This document shows positions 55,227 to 63,492 of a stretch of 64,000 bases of DNA, piece by piece; position 1 is the first letter of the stretch, and each line of letters starts with the position of its first letter. A model generated the notes under the pieces. The model was not told the DNA's origin. It did not search any database and saw only the letters and a list, made by a program, of their open reading frames with translations. Made by a program: the position numbers and the translations under genes. This stretch comes from Roseococcus sp. SYP-B2431 (GTDB lineage Bacteria; Pseudomonadota; Alphaproteobacteria; Acetobacterales; Acetobacteraceae), in contig NZ_SJXD01000022.1 in NCBI RefSeq assembly GCF_004336745.1, positions 186,001-250,000 on the forward strand, given 5' to 3'.

Positions 55227-56402
55227 ATGATCGTCAACGACCCCGAATCCCGCATCCGCGAGCATGCGGCTGTGCTGGAACGGCGCCTCATCGAGATCCG
55301 CCGCGACCTGCACGCCTATCCCGAGCTCGGTTTCGAGGAGGTCCGCACCGCGGGCATCGTGGCGGCGGAGCTGGAGCGCATGGGCATCGCGCCGCGCACG
55401 GGCGTCGGCGGAACGGGCGTGCTCGGCGTGATCGACGGCGGGCGCCCGGGGCCGACGCTGGCCATCCGCGCGGACATGGACGCCCTGCCGATCCTGGAGG
55501 AGACCGGCCTCCCCTTCGCGAGCCGCAACGAAGGCAAGATGCACGCCTGCGGGCACGACATCCATACGACCACGCTGCTCGGCGCGGCCGAGGTGCTGAA
55601 GGGGCTGGCGCCGAACCTCGCCGGCCGCATCCTGCTGGTCTTCCAGCCGGCCGAGGAGATCCTCGGCGGCGCGAAAGCGATGATCGCCGACGGCGCGGCC
55701 GAGGGCATCGACATGGCCATCGGCTTCCACAACCACCCGGAGATGGCCGTCGGCACCTTCGGCTATGTGCGCGGCTATTCCCTCTCGGCGGCCGACAAGT
55801 TCGACATCGTGCTGCGCGGCAAGTCGGGCCATGCGGCCCATCCCGACGCGGCGGTCGATCCCATCATCGGCGCGGCGCATATCGTCACGCAGCTGCAGAC
55901 GGTGGTGAGCCGCGAGCAGAACCCGATCCACTCCTGCGTCGTCACCGTCGGCATGTTCCAGGGCGGGACCACGCACAACATCATCCCCGAGCGCGTGACG
56001 CTGAAGGGCACGGTGCGCACGCTACATCCCAAGGCGCGCGAGACGGCGGAGCGGGCGATCCGCCGCCTCGTCGAGACCTCGGCCGCGGCGATGCGGATGG
56101 AGGCGAGCATCGAGTACACGCGCCTCTGCGGCGCGCTCTACAACGACGACCGGATCCTGGAGCCCGCCATCGCCTCCGTCGCCGCGCATTTCGGTGCGGA
56201 GCTGGAGAACAGCGATCCCTCCATGGGAGCCGAGGATTTTTCCGAGTTCGCCGCGCGTGCGCCGGCCTTCCACCTGCGCGTCGGATCGGGAGCCGAAGGC
56301 CGCGAGGACCGGCTGCACAACGCCTTCTACCAGCCGGACGAGCGCTGCATCGCGCTCGGCGTGCAGGCGCTCTCGCGCATCGCCGTGGATCTGCTGAAGT
56401 GA
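55227..56402 (+). CDS. M20-family amidohydrolase
   Basis: This 391-residue zinc-type hydrolase of the M20 (peptidase/amidohydrolase) family cleaves N-acyl or N-carbamoyl amino acids and similar amides in the cytosol. It has the family RRDLHAYPELGFEEVRTA, metal-binding HACGHDIHTTTLLGAA, the catalytic/metal region FQPAEE, dimer-domain GKSGHAAHPDAAVDPI, and VGMFQGGTTHNIIPERVTLKGTVRTL. It is most like hippurate or IAA-amino acid hydrolases. The ATG at 55227 has modest RBS support. It heads a three-gene operon; its stop overlaps the next GTG. Confidence 0.92.
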   Translation: MIVNDPESRIREHAAVLERRLIEIRRDLHAYPELGFEEVRTAGIVAAELERMGIAPRTGVGGTGVLGVIDGGRPGPTLAIRADMDALPILEETGLPFASRNEGKMHACGHDIHTTTLLGAAEVLKGLAPNLAGRILLVFQPAEEILGGAKAMIADGAAEGIDMAIGFHNHPEMAVGTFGYVRGYSLSAADKFDIVLRGKSGHAAHPDAAVDPIIGAAHIVTQLQTVVSREQNPIHSCVVTVGMFQGGTTHNIIPERVTLKGTVRTLHPKARETAERAIRRLVETSAAAMRMEASIEYTRLCGALYNDDRILEPAIASVAAHFGAELENSDPSMGAEDFSEFAARAPAFHLRVGSGAEGREDRLHNAFYQPDERCIALGVQALSRIAVDLLK

Positions 56403-57169
56403 GGATCGCGGAACTCGCGGCCCCAGAGGTCGCGCGGCGCATCGCCGCGGGCCATGCGGTGCTCGTGCCGATGGGCAGCACCGAGACGCACGGCCCGGCG
56501 CTGCCGATGGGCGACTACCTGCTGGCGGAGGCCATCGCGCTGCGCATCGCCGAAGCCGCCGGCGATGCGCTCGCCCTGCCGGCGCTCGCCTTCGGCGGCG
56601 CGGACTTCTTCCGGGGCGTGCCCGGTGGGGTGGCGCTGAGTCCCTCGACGCTCACCGCCGTCGTGACCGACATCCTCGTCGCGCTGCATGAGGGTGGGGC
56701 GAAGCGCATCCTGATCCTCAACGGCCACGGCGGAAACATCCCGTCGATCGAGGAGGCGCAGCGGAAGCTGCGGCACGGCTATGGCATCGTGGCCCCCGTG
56801 CTGCACCTCTGGAAATCCGCCGGCGGCTGGCAGAAGGAGCTGGGCGGCGCGCCGGACGCGCTCGGCCATGGCGGCGATCCCATCGCCTCCGTGGCGCTGC
56901 ACTTGCGGCCCGACCTCTGCGCGCCCGCGGCGATGAAGCCGCGCGCCGCGCTGCCGCCTTTCCTGGGCCTGCCGGTCAGCGGCTTCGGCACGATCCGGGC
57001 GGCGGGCGTGGATTTCGGCGCGCCGATCGAGCTGGAGGAGGTCGCGGCCGGCGGCGTCGCGGCGGCCGATCCCTCGGGCGCGAGCGCGGAACATGGCGCG
57101 CGGATCGTCGCGCGCCTCGTCGAGGCTGCGACGGCGATGCTCGCCGCGATGAAGGGTCATTCCTGGTGA
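56399..57169 (+). CDS. Creatininase-family amidohydrolase
   Basis: This 256-residue metal-dependent hydrolase has the creatininase pattern: VLVPMGSTETHGPALPMGDYLLAEAIALRIAE with the metal residues E, H and D, the NGHGGNIPSIEEAQRKL motif and the GHGGDPIASVALHLRPDLC segment with a further His. Family members act on creatinine, on mycofactocin precursors, or on other cyclic amides; this one is not specific to any from sequence. It starts with GTG overlapping the M20 stop (GTGA) and overlaps the following gene the same way. Confidence 0.88.
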   Translation: MRIAELAAPEVARRIAAGHAVLVPMGSTETHGPALPMGDYLLAEAIALRIAEAAGDALALPALAFGGADFFRGVPGGVALSPSTLTAVVTDILVALHEGGAKRILILNGHGGNIPSIEEAQRKLRHGYGIVAPVLHLWKSAGGWQKELGGAPDALGHGGDPIASVALHLRPDLCAPAAMKPRAALPPFLGLPVSGFGTIRAAGVDFGAPIELEEVAAGGVAAADPSGASAEHGARIVARLVEAATAMLAAMKGHSW

Positions 57170-58107
57170 AGGTCGCGGTATTCGGCACGGGCGCCATCGG
57201 TAGCCATGTCGCGGGGCGAATCGCCAAGGGCGGCAGGGCCGAGGTGAGCGTGATCGCGCGCGGGCCGCAGCTCGAGGGCATCCGCGCAAACGGGATCACC
57301 GTCGATGCGCCCGACGCGACCTTCAACGTGAAGGTCCGTGCCGAGCAGGATCCCGCGAGGCTGGGCCCGCAGGATGCGGTGGTCATCACCGTGAAGGCGC
57401 CGGCGCTGACCGGCGTGGCCGATGCCATCGCGCCGCTGCTCGGCCCCGAGACGCCGGTCGTCTTCGTCATCAACGGCATCCCCTGGTGGTGGGGCGACGG
57501 TCTCGACGTGCTCGACCCGACCGGCTCCGTGCGAGAGAAGATCGGGCTCGCGCGCACCATCGGCGGCGTGGTCTGGTCCGCCTGCACGGTGACCAGCCCC
57601 GGCACGGTGAAGGTGGCGAGCGCCACGAGCAAGGTGGTCTTCGGCGAGCTGGACGGCAGCATCACGCCGCGCGCGACGGCGCTCGCCGAGGCGCTGCAGG
57701 CGGGCGGCATGGGCGGCGTGGCCTCGCCCGACATCCGCACCGAGATCTGGACCAAGCTGCTCAACAACCTGGTGAACGGGCCGATCTGCCTGCTCTCTCG
57801 GCGGCACATGAAGGGCACCTTCGACGAGCCCATCCTCATGGAGGCGGCGCTGACGGTCATGCGGGAGGCGCTGGAGATCGCGAAGGCTCTCGGCCATCCT
57901 ATCCCGGGCGATGCGGAGAAGCAGATCCTTCGCTCGGTGGTGATCGCGCACAAGCCGTCCATCCTGCAGGACCTGGAGCAGGGCCGCGGGCTGGAATTCG
58001 ATGCGCTCTTCACCGTGCCGCTGCAGCTCGCGAGGCAGGCGGGGGTGCGCGCGCCCACGCTGGAGCTGCTGGTGGCCCTGGCGCGGAAGGGCGCCCACGC
58101 CGCGTAG
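57166..58107 (+). CDS. Ketopantoate reductase (PanE/ApbA)-like oxidoreductase
   Basis: This 313-residue NAD(P)-dependent oxidoreductase has the Rossmann motif VAVFGTGAIGSHVAGRIAKGG, an N-terminal cofactor domain to about residue 170, and a C-terminal ApbA_C-like domain with EIWTKLLNNLVNGPICLLSR. Its operon with two amidohydrolases and a transporter suggests a catabolic 2-keto acid or hydroxyacid reduction rather than pantothenate synthesis. The pattern INGIPWWWGDGLDVLD is a distinctive insertion. GTG at 57166 overlaps the previous stop. Confidence 0.87.
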   Translation: MKVAVFGTGAIGSHVAGRIAKGGRAEVSVIARGPQLEGIRANGITVDAPDATFNVKVRAEQDPARLGPQDAVVITVKAPALTGVADAIAPLLGPETPVVFVINGIPWWWGDGLDVLDPTGSVREKIGLARTIGGVVWSACTVTSPGTVKVASATSKVVFGELDGSITPRATALAEALQAGGMGGVASPDIRTEIWTKLLNNLVNGPICLLSRRHMKGTFDEPILMEAALTVMREALEIAKALGHPIPGDAEKQILRSVVIAHKPSILQDLEQGRGLEFDALFTVPLQLARQAGVRAPTLELLVALARKGAHAA

Positions 58108-58118
58108 CTTTCCCGGCG

Positions 58119-58160
58119 CCGATTCACGCTTCAGACGGAAAACTGCCTGAAGCGATCGGA
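58119..58160. repeat. REP-like palindromic element, copy A
   Basis: This 42-bp palindrome runs from CCGATTCACGCTTC to CTGAAGCGATCGGA; GCTTCAG pairs with CTGAAGC and CCGAT with ATCGG, so it forms a hairpin. A second copy with few changes lies 13 bp away. Located between convergent genes, it may also act as a terminator. Confidence 0.75.
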
Positions 58161-58173
58161 GCTTGCCCCGCGG

Positions 58174-58215
58174 CCGATTCACGCTTCGGGCGGAAGACTG
58201 CCTGAAGCAATCGGA
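58174..58215. repeat. REP-like palindromic element, copy B, inside the DUF429-like gene end
   Basis: The second 42-bp unit matches copy A at nearly all positions. It spans the 3' end of the minus-strand DUF429-like gene and supplies its last codons (IASGSLPPEA) and stop. A bridging segment of 13 bp (58161-58173) separates the copies. Confidence 0.75.
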
Positions 58216-59144
58216 CGCGGGCGCGGCAGCTCCTGCTGCCCCAGCACCCAGCCCTCCCAGCTCCGCACCGCCGCGTCCTCCGGGATGAAGTCGGCCCGAT
58301 GGCCGTCCAGCACGGCGATCAGCGCGAGCAGGCCGAGGGTGCAGTCCAGCCGGTCCTCGCCGGCCGCGTCAGCCCCGAAGCCGTCGGCGATCGCGGCCGA
58401 CAGCTCCGCCGAGGGCGTCACATGCAGCCGGGCCAGCACCTCGCGCAGCGGCCTGGCCAGGGTCAGCCGCGCCGCGCGGTCGCGCTTGCTGCCGCGCAGG
58501 CGGAGCCCCAGCTGCCGCAGAGCCTCGGCCGGATAGACCTCCGCCACCGCGAGCCGCCCCGGGCGCAGCAGCCCGTGCAGCGGCCCGGCGAAGGGCCAGA
58601 GGTCGAGCGCCGCGCCCTCCGCGAGGGCCGGCGCCAGCCACTCCCGCCAGGCCGAGAGCCCCGCCTTGCCCGATTGGTTCGCGCCCAGCGTCCAGAAGGG
58701 CGGCGCGCCGGCGGGGCGCGTGGCCGTGGCGCTGTCGCACCAGCGGTGGAGGGCATCGGCGCCAGGCAGGCCGAGCGCGGCGGCGTGGCTCGCCCGCGTC
58801 ATGCCTTTGACGCCGCGCAAGGGATAGAACGGCGCTTCCAGGCTCACCGTCTCCAGCGTGGCGTTCACGGCGAAGAAGCGCGGATCGCCGGCGCGGCGGC
58901 GCAGGAACTCCACGAAGCCCGGCTCGGGCCGCTGCGCCGCATAGAGCCGCGGCACGCCGAGCGGCAGGTCCAGCCCCAGCACCGCCGGCACCCCGGCGCG
59001 CCGGAGCGCTTCCGCCAGGGCCGCCAGGTCCGGAACCGGGCGCGGCGCCTGCATGCGCCAGGCCGTCCCATCGGCCTCGGCGACACAGGCCCATCGCTTC
59101 GCGGGCGAGACCGACCAATCCGCGTGCGCGGCGTAGATTCTCAT
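58179..59144 (-). CDS. DUF429-like protein
   Basis: This 321-residue protein has an RNase H-like pattern of DUF429: YAAHADWSVSPAKRWACVAEADG at the N-terminus, VLGLDLPLGVPRLYAAQ with an acidic motif, and AVAEVYPAEALRQLG (ExYPxxxL), then DRLDCTLGLLALIAVL. Such proteins are predicted nucleases of unknown role. The last 12 residues come from an inserted palindromic repeat, so the ancestral C-terminus was a little different. The ATG at 59144 (MRIYAAHADWSV) fits the first strand. It is divergent from the cytochrome b561 gene with 45 bp between. Confidence 0.75.
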   Translation of the reverse strand: MRIYAAHADWSVSPAKRWACVAEADGTAWRMQAPRPVPDLAALAEALRRAGVPAVLGLDLPLGVPRLYAAQRPEPGFVEFLRRRAGDPRFFAVNATLETVSLEAPFYPLRGVKGMTRASHAAALGLPGADALHRWCDSATATRPAGAPPFWTLGANQSGKAGLSAWREWLAPALAEGAALDLWPFAGPLHGLLRPGRLAVAEVYPAEALRQLGLRLRGSKRDRAARLTLARPLREVLARLHVTPSAELSAAIADGFGADAAGEDRLDCTLGLLALIAVLDGHRADFIPEDAAVRSWEGWVLGQQELPRPRPIASGSLPPEA

Positions 59145-59189
59145 GAGAGGATCGGAACCATCCCCATAGGGGGAGGCATGGAGGCGGGC

Positions 59190-59711
59190 ATGGCGTATCC
59201 GACGACGTCGAAGTGGTTCCACTGGATCACGGTCGTGCTCATGGCCATCGCCCTGCCGACCGGCTTCGTGATCCAGCACCTGGCCGAGGAGAGCAAGGGC
59301 ACCTTCTACGCCATCCATCAGAATGCCGGCCTCACCCTCCTACTCGTGGCGGCGGCACGGCTCTGGTGGCGGATCCGCCATCCGGTGCCGCTCCATCCCG
59401 GGCTGCCGGCGCCGATGCGGATCACCGCCAATGCGGTGCACCACCTGCTCTACCTGGCGCTGATCCTGCAGCCCGTGCTGGGCTTCTTCATGACCAACGC
59501 CTTCGGCTTCCCGATGCAGGGCGAGACGGCCTATCTCGGCCTGATCGATTTCCCCAAGTTCATGGAGACCCATGAGGGCCTGGGGAACGCGCTGCTGGCG
59601 GCGCACGTTTGGCTGGGCTGGACGATCCTGGGGCTGCTGGTGCTGCACGTCGGGGGCGTGGTCTTCCACCAGGCGATCCGCAAGGACGGCACCCTGTTGC
59701 GGATGGTGTAG
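59190..59711 (+). CDS. Cytochrome b561-type membrane protein
   Basis: This 173-residue inner-membrane protein has four membrane segments with the heme-ligand histidines expected of the bacterial cytochrome b561 family: KWFHWITVVLMA in helix 1, IHQNAGLTLLL in helix 2, NAVHHLLYLALIL in helix 3 and AHVWLGWTILGLLVLHVGGVVFHQAIR in helix 4. It moves electrons between quinone and an acceptor, for example superoxide in CybB. The ATG at 59190 is preferred because GAGG lies 5 nt before it; an ATG at 59178 is too close to its Shine-Dalgarno sequence. Confidence 0.9.
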   Translation: MAYPTTSKWFHWITVVLMAIALPTGFVIQHLAEESKGTFYAIHQNAGLTLLLVAAARLWWRIRHPVPLHPGLPAPMRITANAVHHLLYLALILQPVLGFFMTNAFGFPMQGETAYLGLIDFPKFMETHEGLGNALLAAHVWLGWTILGLLVLHVGGVVFHQAIRKDGTLLRMV

Positions 59712-59714
59712 CCC

Positions 59715-60380
59715 CTACTCCCCGGGCGTCCGCAGCCGCGCGATCTCCTGGGCCAGCAGCTCCTCCGGCAGTTCGGCCGGGAACCGCGCCGGCACCTCAA
59801 CGGCGACGGAGAGCAGCCGCTTGTATAGGGCGCGGGGCACCTCCTCCGTACCGAACTGCGCCAGGTGCGTCGTCTGGAACTGCGCGTCGAGCAGGGTGAA
59901 GCCGCCCAGCCGCAGCCGCGCCACGAGATGCACCAGCGCGACCTTGGAGGCGTCGTCCGCCCGGCTGAACATGCTTTCGCCGAAGAAGGCGCCGCCAAGC
60001 GCCACGCCGTAGAGCCCGCCCACCAGTTCCCCGTCCTTCCAGGACTCGATGGAATGGGCGTGGCCCTGCTCGTGCAGCTCCAGGAAGAGCGAGCGGATCT
60101 CGGCGTTGATCCAGCTTTCCGGCGAGTTCGGCCGGGGAGCCGCGCATTCGTCGATGACCCGCTCGAACTCCCGGTTGGCCGTCACGTGATAGGGTGCCTG
60201 CCGGAGCCGCCGGGCCAGCCGGCGGGACAGGTGAAAACCCTCAAGCGGGATGACGCCGCGCTGCTCCGGGTCGAGCCAGTAGAGGGTGCGCGCATCCCGG
60301 CTCTCGGCCATGGGGAAGAGGCCGATCCGATACGCCCGCAGCATGAGTTCGGGCGTGATCTCCATCTGCCGGCGCGACAT
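59715..60380 (-). CDS. aat: Leucyl/phenylalanyl-tRNA-protein transferase
   Basis: This 221-residue enzyme adds Leu or Phe to N-terminal Lys/Arg of proteins, tagging them for ClpS/ClpAP degradation. It shows [111 protein letters not shown], and [15 protein letters not shown]. All are classical Aat blocks. It lies downstream of accC by 158 bp on the same strand. Confidence 0.96.
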   Translation of the reverse strand: MSRRQMEITPELMLRAYRIGLFPMAESRDARTLYWLDPEQRGVIPLEGFHLSRRLARRLRQAPYHVTANREFERVIDECAAPRPNSPESWINAEIRSLFLELHEQGHAHSIESWKDGELVGGLYGVALGGAFFGESMFSRADDASKVALVHLVARLRLGGFTLLDAQFQTTHLAQFGTEEVPRALYKRLLSVAVEVPARFPAELPEELLAQEIARLRTPGE

Positions 60381-60538
60381 GCGGGCGCTCAGCCTGGTCC
60401 GGCAGGTCGGGAGGGGGAGGACGTGGCCTTCAGGGGTTTCACGCCCTCATCCTAGACGCCCTGATGATCGTTCCGAAACGTTCTGTGCGTTCCGGAACAG
60501 GAAAGAATTCGCAGCCACGCGTCAACGGCCTGCGCGCG

Positions 60539-61882
60539 TCATTCCGCCCGGGCGACGAAGCGCTCCAGCCAGTGGATGGTGTAGTCGCCGGCCTGGAATT
60601 CGGGGTCGGCCATGATCCGCCGATGCAGCGGCAGCGTAGTCTCGATGCCGTCGACCACCATCTCCTCCAGCGCCCGGCGCATGCGCGCGATGGCCTGGGC
60701 GCGGCTGGGCGCATGCACGATGAGCTTGGCCACCAGGCTGTCGTAATGCGGCGGCACGGAGTAGCCGGAATAGAGCGCGCTATCGACGCGCACGCCGAGG
60801 CCGCCCGGGGCGTGGTAGGTGTTCACCCGCCCGGGCGAGGGCGCGAAGGTCACCGCGTCCTCGGCCGTGACGCGGCACTCGATCGCATGGCCGGAGAAGG
60901 CCACGTCCTCCTGTCCGTAGCCCAGCGCCTCGCCGGAGGCGATGCGGATCTGCTCGCGGACCAGATCCACCCCACAGACCATCTCCGTCACGGGGTGCTC
61001 GACCTGGAGGCGGGTGTTCATCTCGATGAAGGCGAACTGGCCGTCCTGGTAGAGGAATTCCAGCGTGCCGGCATTGCGGTAGCCGAGCTTGCTGAGCCCG
61101 GAAGTGACCTGCGCGCCCAGCGCGTCGCGCTCGGGCCCGGTCAGCGCGGGAGAGCCCGCCTCCTCGACCAGCTTCTGGTGGCGGCGCTGCAGCGAGCAGT
61201 CGCGCTCGCCGAAATGCACGACATTGCCGTGGTTGTCGGCCAGCACCTGCAGCTCGATGTGCCGCGGCTTGTCGAGGTACTTCTCCATGTAGACGGCGTC
61301 GTTGCCGAAGGCCGCCTTGGATTCGGTCCGCGCGACGCGCCAGGCCTCCTCCAGCTCGTCGGCGCTGTGCGCGACCTTCATGCCGCGGCCGCCGCCGCCG
61401 GCGGCCGCCTTGATGAGCACGGGATACCTGATCTGCTCGGCGACCTCGCGGGCCTCCTCCAGCGTGTCCAGCGCGCCCTTCGAGCCCGGGACCAGCGGCA
61501 CGCCAAGCTCGCGCATGGCGTCCTTGGCCGAGATCTTGTCGCCCATCATGCGGATATGCGCGGCGGTCGGGCCGATGAAGATGAGGCCATGCGCCTCCAC
61601 CATCTCCGCGAAGCCGGCATTCTCGGACAGGAAGCCGTAGCCCGGATGGATGGCCTCGGCGCCGGTGATGGTGGCGGCCGAAAGGATGGCGGCCACGTTG
61701 AGGTAGCTGTCGCGGGCCGAGGGCGGGCCGATGCAGACGCTCTCGTCGGCGAGGCGGACATGCATGGCCGAGGCGTCGGCCGTGCTGTGCACCGCGACGG
61801 TGCGGATGCCCATCTCCTGGCAGGCGCGGTGGACGCGCAGCGCGATCTCGCCGCGATTCGCGATCAGGATTTTCTTGATCAT
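60539..61882 (-). CDS. accC: Biotin carboxylase subunit of acetyl-CoA carboxylase
   Basis: This 447-residue enzyme carboxylates biotin on AccB with bicarbonate and ATP, the first half of malonyl-CoA synthesis. It has the N-terminal MIKKILIANRGEIALRVHRACQEMGIRTVAVHS, the ATP-grasp loop IKAAAGGGGRGMK, and the catalytic EMNTRLQVEHPVTEMVCGVDLV. Length is normal. It starts 133 bp after the accB stop; the gap holds GC-rich palindromes and a copy of the dispersed element whose GAGGGC end is directly upstream of its ATG. Confidence 0.97.
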   Translation of the reverse strand: MIKKILIANRGEIALRVHRACQEMGIRTVAVHSTADASAMHVRLADESVCIGPPSARDSYLNVAAILSAATITGAEAIHPGYGFLSENAGFAEMVEAHGLIFIGPTAAHIRMMGDKISAKDAMRELGVPLVPGSKGALDTLEEAREVAEQIRYPVLIKAAAGGGGRGMKVAHSADELEEAWRVARTESKAAFGNDAVYMEKYLDKPRHIELQVLADNHGNVVHFGERDCSLQRRHQKLVEEAGSPALTGPERDALGAQVTSGLSKLGYRNAGTLEFLYQDGQFAFIEMNTRLQVEHPVTEMVCGVDLVREQIRIASGEALGYGQEDVAFSGHAIECRVTAEDAVTFAPSPGRVNTYHAPGGLGVRVDSALYSGYSVPPHYDSLVAKLIVHAPSRAQAIARMRRALEEMVVDGIETTLPLHRRIMADPEFQAGDYTIHWLERFVARAE

Positions 61883-61931
61883 GCCCTCAGACGCCGGGCG
61901 GCGCCTCCGGCGCCTTGGCTTCGCCGCGCGG
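61883..61931 (-). repeat. Dispersed GC-rich intergenic element before accC
   Basis: On the minus strand this copy runs GCGCGGCGAAGCCAAG, hairpin GGCGCC-GGA-GGCGCC, then CCCGGCGTCTGAGGGC, and ends exactly at the accC start codon. The tandem copy before rlmJ has the same order, with GCGCGC-GAA-GCGCGC as the hairpin. Confidence 0.6.
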
Positions 61932-61966
61932 CGGCAGCACCAGGCCGTGAAGTGGAGTGGGCGGCG

Positions 61967-61985
61967 CCGGCCGCCTTGCGGCCGG
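61967..61985. other. GC hairpin in the accB-accC gap
   Basis: CCGGCCGC (61967-61974) and GCGGCCGG (61978-61985) form a perfect 8-bp stem with a 3-nt loop. No T-run follows. It could slow polymerase or protect the upstream message between accB and accC. Confidence 0.45.
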
Positions 61986-62015
61986 GGTCGACTTGGGCGG
62001 CGCTCGCCATGAGGG

Positions 62016-62495
62016 CTATTCCACCAGCACCAGCGGCTCGCCGTATTCCACCGGCGTGCCCGATTCGATCAGGATGCGGGTCACCGTGCCGGCGCGCGGG
62101 GCCTTGATCTGGTTGAAGGTCTTCATCGCCTCGATGAGCAGCAGCGTCTGGCCCTGGGCCACCTTGGCGCCGAGCTGGATGAAGGCCGCGGCCCCCGGCT
62201 CCGGCGAGAGATAGGCCACGCCCACCATCGGCGAGGTCACGAGGCCGGGGTTCTTGAGGTCCAGCGCCGAGGGATCCACGGCGGCGGCGGCCGGCGCGGG
62301 AGCGGGGACGGGGGCGGCCGCCAGGGGCGCCGCGGCCTGCATCACGGGGGCGGCGACCGTCACCGCGGGCAGGATACGGGCCACGCGGATCCGCGCGTCC
62401 TTCTCGGACAGCTCGATCTCCGTCAGATCGGTCTCGCGCAGGATCTCGGCGAGCTTGCGGATCGCCTCCGGGTCGAACTGGATGCCGCTTGTCAT
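62016..62495 (-). CDS. accB: Biotin carboxyl carrier protein of acetyl-CoA carboxylase
   Basis: This 159-residue protein carries biotin on the Lys of the IEAMKTFN motif (a variant of the usual EAMKMMN), near residue 124. A N-terminal region (ITFDPEAIRKLAEILRETDLTEIELSE-like) is followed by an Ala/Pro linker and the biotinyl domain (PGAAAFIQLGAKVAQGQTLLLIEAMK). It starts in the aroQ stop (ATGA overlap) and leads accC by 133 bp. AccA and AccD, the carboxyltransferase subunits, are elsewhere. Confidence 0.95.
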   Translation of the reverse strand: MTSGIQFDPEAIRKLAEILRETDLTEIELSEKDARIRVARILPAVTVAAPVMQAAAPLAAAPVPAPAPAAAAVDPSALDLKNPGLVTSPMVGVAYLSPEPGAAAFIQLGAKVAQGQTLLLIEAMKTFNQIKAPRAGTVTRILIESGTPVEYGEPLVLVE

Positions 62496-62947
62496 GCGTC
62501 TTCGTCCTCATCTCCACCGATCAGCCCCGCCATGGCCTGCAGCGCGAGCGCGTAGCCCGCGACGCCCAGGCCGGCGATCACGCCGGTGGCGGCCTTGGAG
62601 ACCAGGCTGTTGTGCCGGAACTCCTCGCGCCGATGGATGTTGGTGATATGGATCTCGATCACCGGCAGCCCGACCGCCAGAAGCGCGTCCAGGATGGCGA
62701 CCGAGGTGGTGGTGTAGCCCGCCGGGTTGATCACGATGCCCGCGGCGCGGCCGCGGCACTCCTGGATCCAGGAGACCAGCTCGCCCTCGACATTGGATTG
62801 CCGGAAGTCGATGGCCAGGCCCAGCTCCTCCGCCGCCTCGGCGCAGAGGCTCTCGACATCGTCCAGGGTCGCGGTGCCGTACTTCTCCGGCTCGCGCGTG
62901 CCCAGCATGTTGAGGTTGGGGCCGTTGAACACGGCAATGAGGTTCAT
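62492..62947 (-). CDS. aroQ: 3-dehydroquinate dehydratase, type II
   Basis: This 151-residue dodecameric enzyme converts 3-dehydroquinate to 3-dehydroshikimate in aromatic amino acid synthesis. It shows FNGPNLNMLGTREPEKYG, the RQSNVEGELVSWIQE lid, VINPAGYTTTSVAILDAL and VIEIHITNIHRREEFRHNSL with the catalytic His. The ATG at 62947 is the family start. The aroQ-accB-accC order is common in alphaproteobacteria. Confidence 0.97.
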   Translation of the reverse strand: MNLIAVFNGPNLNMLGTREPEKYGTATLDDVESLCAEAAEELGLAIDFRQSNVEGELVSWIQECRGRAAGIVINPAGYTTTSVAILDALLAVGLPVIEIHITNIHRREEFRHNSLVSKAATGVIAGLGVAGYALALQAMAGLIGGDEDEDA

Positions 62948-63071
62948 GGCGATTCCCGGCGGGGGCCTCTCGAAGGGGCCGGGGCTAGCACGCGACGCGC
63001 GGCAGGGGCAAGCACGGGCCCGGGACTTGTCCCGGGGGAAGGCCGCGGCCATCTTCGGCATGCGGGCGATG

Positions 63072-63102
63072 TTGACTTCCGGCAGCGGCAGGTCGCAGCA
63101 TC
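63072..63102 (+). promoter_or_regulatory. Candidate promoter of the thiS-thiG leader
   Basis: TTGACT (63072-63077) fits a sigma-70 -35 element. A weak -10 match near CAGCAT (63096-63101) would place the RNA start just before the TPP aptamer. The rest of the gap from 62948 to 63071 shows nothing recognisable. Confidence 0.35.
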
Positions 63103-63106
63103 GGCG

Positions 63107-63201
63107 CGACCAAGGGGAGCCCTTCCTGGAGGGCTGAGATTCCGCGCGGACGCGGTCGACTCTTAGAACCTGATCCGGGTCATGCCGGCGATAGGGATGG
63201 G
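63107..63201 (+). ncRNA. TPP (thiamine pyrophosphate) riboswitch
   Basis: The conserved THI-box segments are in order: AGGGGAGCCC (about 63113-63122), the pyrimidine-sensing GGCTGAGAT, a variable P3 arm, GAACCTGATCCGGGT, and GCCGGCGATAGGGATGG near 63184-63200. It lies 55 nt upstream of thiS. TPP binding should repress thiamine synthesis, probably through translation, since no terminator with a T-run is visible before the start codon. Confidence 0.93.
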
Positions 63202-63255
63202 CCATCGGCGTCGCGCCACCCTCCCATCGAATCGATTTTGGGACGAAGCGAGACG

Positions 63256-63489
63256 ATGCCTGACACCCCGATGCCACCGAGCCTCCAGCTGGCGCTCACG
63301 GTCAATGGCGAGGCGCGCGCCGTCGCCGCCGGCACCAGCGTCGCCGGCCTGCTGGCGGAGATCGGGCTGGCCGAGCGCAAGGTGGCGGTCGAGCGCAACC
63401 TGGAGATCGTGCCGCGCTCCCAATACGCCACGACGATGCTCGGTGCCGGCGACGCCGTCGAGATCGTCCATTTCATCGGAGGGGGCTGA
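63256..63489 (+). CDS. thiS: Sulfur carrier protein ThiS
   Basis: This 77-residue ubiquitin-fold protein carries sulfur as a C-terminal thiocarboxylate for thiazole synthesis. It shows LTVNGEARAVAAGTSVAGLLAEIGLAERKVAVERN and ends in VEIVHFIGGG, with the Gly-Gly tail needed for adenylation. The ATG at 63256 is preferred; a TTG at 63238 would add six residues. It is the first gene behind the TPP riboswitch and lies 3 bp before thiG. Confidence 0.94.
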   Translation: MPDTPMPPSLQLALTVNGEARAVAAGTSVAGLLAEIGLAERKVAVERNLEIVPRSQYATTMLGAGDAVEIVHFIGGG

Positions 63490-63492
63490 ACC

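Noticed and set aside
60470-60498. LexA box near aat
   Set aside because: Three GTTC half-sites lie here, but their spacings are N6 and N5 rather than N7. The site also holds a GTTCCGGAAC palindrome and may be another operator or hairpin.
61879-62010. A 43-codon frame between accB and accC
   Set aside because: It consists of the dispersed GC-rich element and hairpins and encodes low-complexity Ala/Arg; its stop overlaps the accC start only by chance.
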